The notes under the pieces are model-generated. The model was not told where the DNA came from. It was given only the letters and a program-made list of their open reading frames with translations, and did not search any database. The position numbers were made by a program, and so were the translations under genes. DNA of 64,000 bases, taken from NCBI GenBank assembly GCA_965242805.1, contig CBDETD010000002.1, positions 5,518,001-5,582,000 of the forward strand, in the 5' to 3' direction. This stretch comes from JANQEU01 sp965242805 (GTDB lineage Bacteria > Bacteroidota > Bacteroidia > Cytophagales > Cyclobacteriaceae). This document shows, one piece after another, positions 62,181 to 64,000 of the stretch (within the stretch, counting starts at the first letter, position 1; the number at the start of each line of letters is the position of its first letter).

Positions 62181-62464
62181 GTTGTTTTCTTTTAGTGATA
62201 TTATCGCCAAATTACGAGGGACCCGATTACCTTCATAACTTTCAAGGTTGGAACAGAATATCAGGAGATGAATGAGAAAATTTACTGAGTTAATGTCCGG
62301 AATGCTTATCCCCGGCCGCTTAACACATGAATTTATTTAGATTGGTTCTAAATAGCATAATTATTCGCACTACATTTTTAGACCTAAATAACTGATTATC
62401 AGAAAGATTCTGGAATGACTCTATTCCACGTACATACCTCCTTCATACCGGTCAACAAAACCAG
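62181..62464. other. divergent intergenic region upstream of actA
   Basis: About 284 bp without a credible gene lie between two divergent genes. A 19-bp dyad at 62335-62353 is listed separately. The rest holds no clear repeat; a weak TAATTTGG near 62212 might serve the minus-strand gene. Confidence 0.5.
62335..62353. promoter_or_regulatory. DtxR/MntR-like dyad upstream of actA
   Basis: ATTTAGA (62335-62341) and TCTAAAT (62347-62353) are perfect inverted arms around TTGGT. The TTTAG...CTAAA form resembles operators of DtxR/MntR metal-dependent repressors, though the spacing differs by one base from the MntR type. It lies about 110 bp upstream of the actA -33 box. Identity of the binder is inferred. 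Confidence 0.35.
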
Positions 62465-62495
62465 TTTGAAAAACAACCACCCCATATTAGTTTTG
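62465..62495 (+). promoter_or_regulatory. Bacteroidota-type promoter of the act operon
   Basis: TTTG (62465-62468), a 19-nt spacer and TAGTTTTG (62488-62495) match the full consensus TTTG-N19-TAnnTTTG. The actA ATG at 62526 lies 30 nt after the -7 box. This promoter sits inside the longer reading frame from 62415 and so supports the later start. Confidence 0.75.
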
Positions 62496-62525
62496 TACGC
62501 GCTTGGACTGAATGGCAATTTATTA

Positions 62526-63824
62526 ATGTGTAAGAAAGAACGCCCTAACCTGAGGATAACCAGTTATCTTTTACCAATAGTTTTATCTCTTTTTCTTTCT
62601 CTTCCTTCATATGCTCAAGATGACTCTGTACCCGAGTATGATCCTGCTCTATTGGAAACGGGGGAAAGTCTTTTCAAAGGCAACTGTACTCAATGTCACG
62701 CCATACATAATCGTGTGATTGGACCTGCATTGGTCAATGTAGGTCAAAGATTAGAAAAAGAATATTTGATCAGATGGATCCGAAATTCTCAACAGGTGAT
62801 CCAAAGTGGGGATGACTATGCAGTTAGTCTATATGAAGAATACAACAGGGTTGCTATGCCTGCATACCCCTTTACTGATGACGAGATTGAGGGATTATTG
62901 GCATACATCGATGTGGAATCTAACAAGGCACCTGAAGTGGAAGAAGTTGCCGAATCAGCTGAAGGTGCAACCGCCGAGGGAGAAGGTGCAACTGTTGCCA
63001 GTGGTTATCTTACAGCAATCCTTGTAGTGCTTGTAGTTGTCCTCGTACTGATATTGGTAGTACTTGGACTAATAGTCTCGGTCCTTACCAAGTATTTAAA
63101 GGAGAAGAAAGATCTTGAAGAATCTGATGTTGAAGTAATCAATCAACAAATTGATCTTGCCAAGTTTTTCAAAAGTGATGCAATTGTCGGTGCCGTCATT
63201 TTCATTTTCACAGCAATCGTATTGAAAACTCTTATTGATGGTGCATTTACCATTGGTGTGCAACAGGGCTATCAACCTACTCAGCCAATTGCTTACTCTC
63301 ATGAATTACATGCTGGTCAATATGAAATTGATTGTCAATATTGTCATACGGGAGTCATGAAGGCTAAGTCAGCAAATATCCCTTCTGCCAATATTTGCAT
63401 GAACTGCCACTCTCAGATCAAAAATGTCAACGGCGAATCCGGTGTTTCTCCGGAAATCGCAAAAATCTACGAAGCGATAGATTACGATCCGGAAACAGGT
63501 CAATATGGGAACGATACTAAGCCTATCGAATGGGTAAGAGTTCATAATCTTCCGGATTTGGCTTACTTCAATCATGCGCAACACGTGGCAGTTGGAGGTC
63601 TTGAATGTCAGGAATGTCATGGTCCAATCGAAGAGATGGAAGTTGTCTACCAGTATTCTACATTGACAATGGGATGGTGTATCAACTGTCACCGAGAAAC
63701 CGAAGTAAATTCCAAAGGCAACGATTATTACAATAAACTAGTGGAGCTGCATAATGCACAAAGTAAAGCACCAATGACTGTTGAAAACATCGGTGGATTG
63801 GAATGCTCTAAATGTCATTATTAA
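62526..63824 (+). CDS. actA: alternative complex III subunit A, multiheme cytochrome c
   Basis: The 432-residue protein has a signal region (LLPIVLSLFLSLPSYAQ), a mono-heme cytochrome c domain with CTQCH, a hydrophobic helix (about 160-190), a second helix near 220-240 and then five more heme sites: CQYCH, CMNCH, CQECH, CINCH and CSKCH. Six hemes and two helices match ActA, which takes electrons in the quinol-oxidising alternative complex III. The ATG at 62526 is preferred over the frame at 62415 because it directly precedes the signal sequence and lies after the promoter. actB follows 21 bp later. Confidence 0.95.
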   Translation: MCKKERPNLRITSYLLPIVLSLFLSLPSYAQDDSVPEYDPALLETGESLFKGNCTQCHAIHNRVIGPALVNVGQRLEKEYLIRWIRNSQQVIQSGDDYAVSLYEEYNRVAMPAYPFTDDEIEGLLAYIDVESNKAPEVEEVAESAEGATAEGEGATVASGYLTAILVVLVVVLVLILVVLGLIVSVLTKYLKEKKDLEESDVEVINQQIDLAKFFKSDAIVGAVIFIFTAIVLKTLIDGAFTIGVQQGYQPTQPIAYSHELHAGQYEIDCQYCHTGVMKAKSANIPSANICMNCHSQIKNVNGESGVSPEIAKIYEAIDYDPETGQYGNDTKPIEWVRVHNLPDLAYFNHAQHVAVGGLECQECHGPIEEMEVVYQYSTLTMGWCINCHRETEVNSKGNDYYNKLVELHNAQSKAPMTVENIGGLECSKCHY

Positions 63825-63845
63825 TTCAGAAGTGTACTTAACCTT

Positions 63846-64000
63846 ATGAAAGAAAGAAAAAAATACTGGAAAGGTCTTGAGGAGTACGGAAATTCAAAAG
63901 AATTTCAGGACTTCTCAAAAAATGAATTTCCCGAGTATTTACCTATAAATGAAACGGATAAGGACCCATCAAGAAGAGATTTCTTAAAGATGATGGGTTT
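63846..64000 (+). CDS. actB: alternative complex III subunit B, N-terminus only (cut by window edge)
   Basis: The first 51 codons read MKERKKYWKGLEEYGNSKEF and lead to SRRDFLKMMGF, a twin-arginine-type signal that marks the start of ActB. ActB carries a molybdopterin-oxidoreductase-like domain without cofactor and an iron-sulfur domain in known complexes. Only the start is visible, so this rests on the start motif and the position after actA. Confidence 0.85.
   Translation, partial: MKERKKYWKGLEEYGNSKEFQDFSKNEFPEYLPINETDKDPSRRDFLKMMG

Noticed and set aside
1..64000. CRISPR arrays, complete insertion sequences, prophage or rRNA genes
   Set aside because: No regularly spaced repeats, transposase, integrase or rRNA-like sequence was recognised in the window.

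Overview
The window is a piece of a Bacteroidota chromosome, most likely an order Cytophagales-type marine or soil bacterium. Evidence: low-GC, densely packed genes; type IX secretion (T9SS) C-terminal sorting domains on two secreted proteins; a GldM-like protein; promoters of the Bacteroidota kind (TTTG - about 19 nt - TAnnTTTG); gene orders typical of the phylum (parA-parB-DUF5683-dapB-lepB, rpsF-rpsR-rplI, priA-DUF6452-DUF6048, actA-actB); and a DnaG primase with a degenerate zinc finger. No tRNA, rRNA, CRISPR array or intact insertion sequence was seen. Gene content is mostly core metabolism and cell-envelope functions.

Layout. 1-4592: glutamate synthase gltB followed by the truncated start of gltD. 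4807-8572: a small outer-membrane protein, then a molybdate-uptake operon (di-Mop protein, modB, modC, an AAC(6')-type acetyltransferase, modA) closed by a strong hairpin. 8587-12427: a large Asp-box (BNR/sortilin) propeller protein and a LolA-like periplasmic protein. 12785-16504: histidine kinase, single-domain response regulator, HAD phosphatase and site-2 protease in one tightly coupled operon. 16501-25031 (minus strand): ddl, PASTA protein, T9SS cargo and rhodanese; and, further upstream, Mrp, NifU-like protein and a secreted M43 metalloprotease. 25128-29747 (plus strand): dnaG, ribBA, a small secreted protein, surE. 29767-41931 (minus strand): GldM-like protein, DUF6048, DUF6452, priA, a DUF255 lipoprotein, a GSCFA protein, ribosomal proteins S6-S18-L9, a coiled-coil membrane protein, a methyltransferase and apaG. 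42009-51023: ung, then the minus-strand chromosome partition / peptidase operon, yidC and pyrG. 51101-53819: a beta-barrel protein and an ECF sigma / anti-sigma / periplasmic LTxxQ module. 54000-59154: a MarR regulator, a universal stress protein and a serine-biosynthesis cluster (serC, a cysteine-free YtxJ-like protein, a serB-serA fusion). 59183-64000: a serine hydrolase, an Ig-like repeat protein, and the start of the alternative complex III respiratory operon (actA, actB).

Most striking items. (1) A stand-alone GldM-like protein with three membrane helices instead of one. (2) A perfect intrinsic terminator on the plus strand at 56783-56813 that follows no plus-strand gene but lies just after a foldable stretch, suggesting an unannotated small RNA. 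(3) An aminoglycoside 6'-N-acetyltransferase-like gene inside the molybdate operon. (4) A serine pathway compressed into a fusion plus serC, with a thioredoxin-fold YtxJ relative lacking every cysteine. (5) A sigma-factor module whose anti-sigma tail is acidic while its periplasmic partner has a basic tail. Several start codons were moved from the longest possible frame to a better-supported one, and several genes appear to use TTG.
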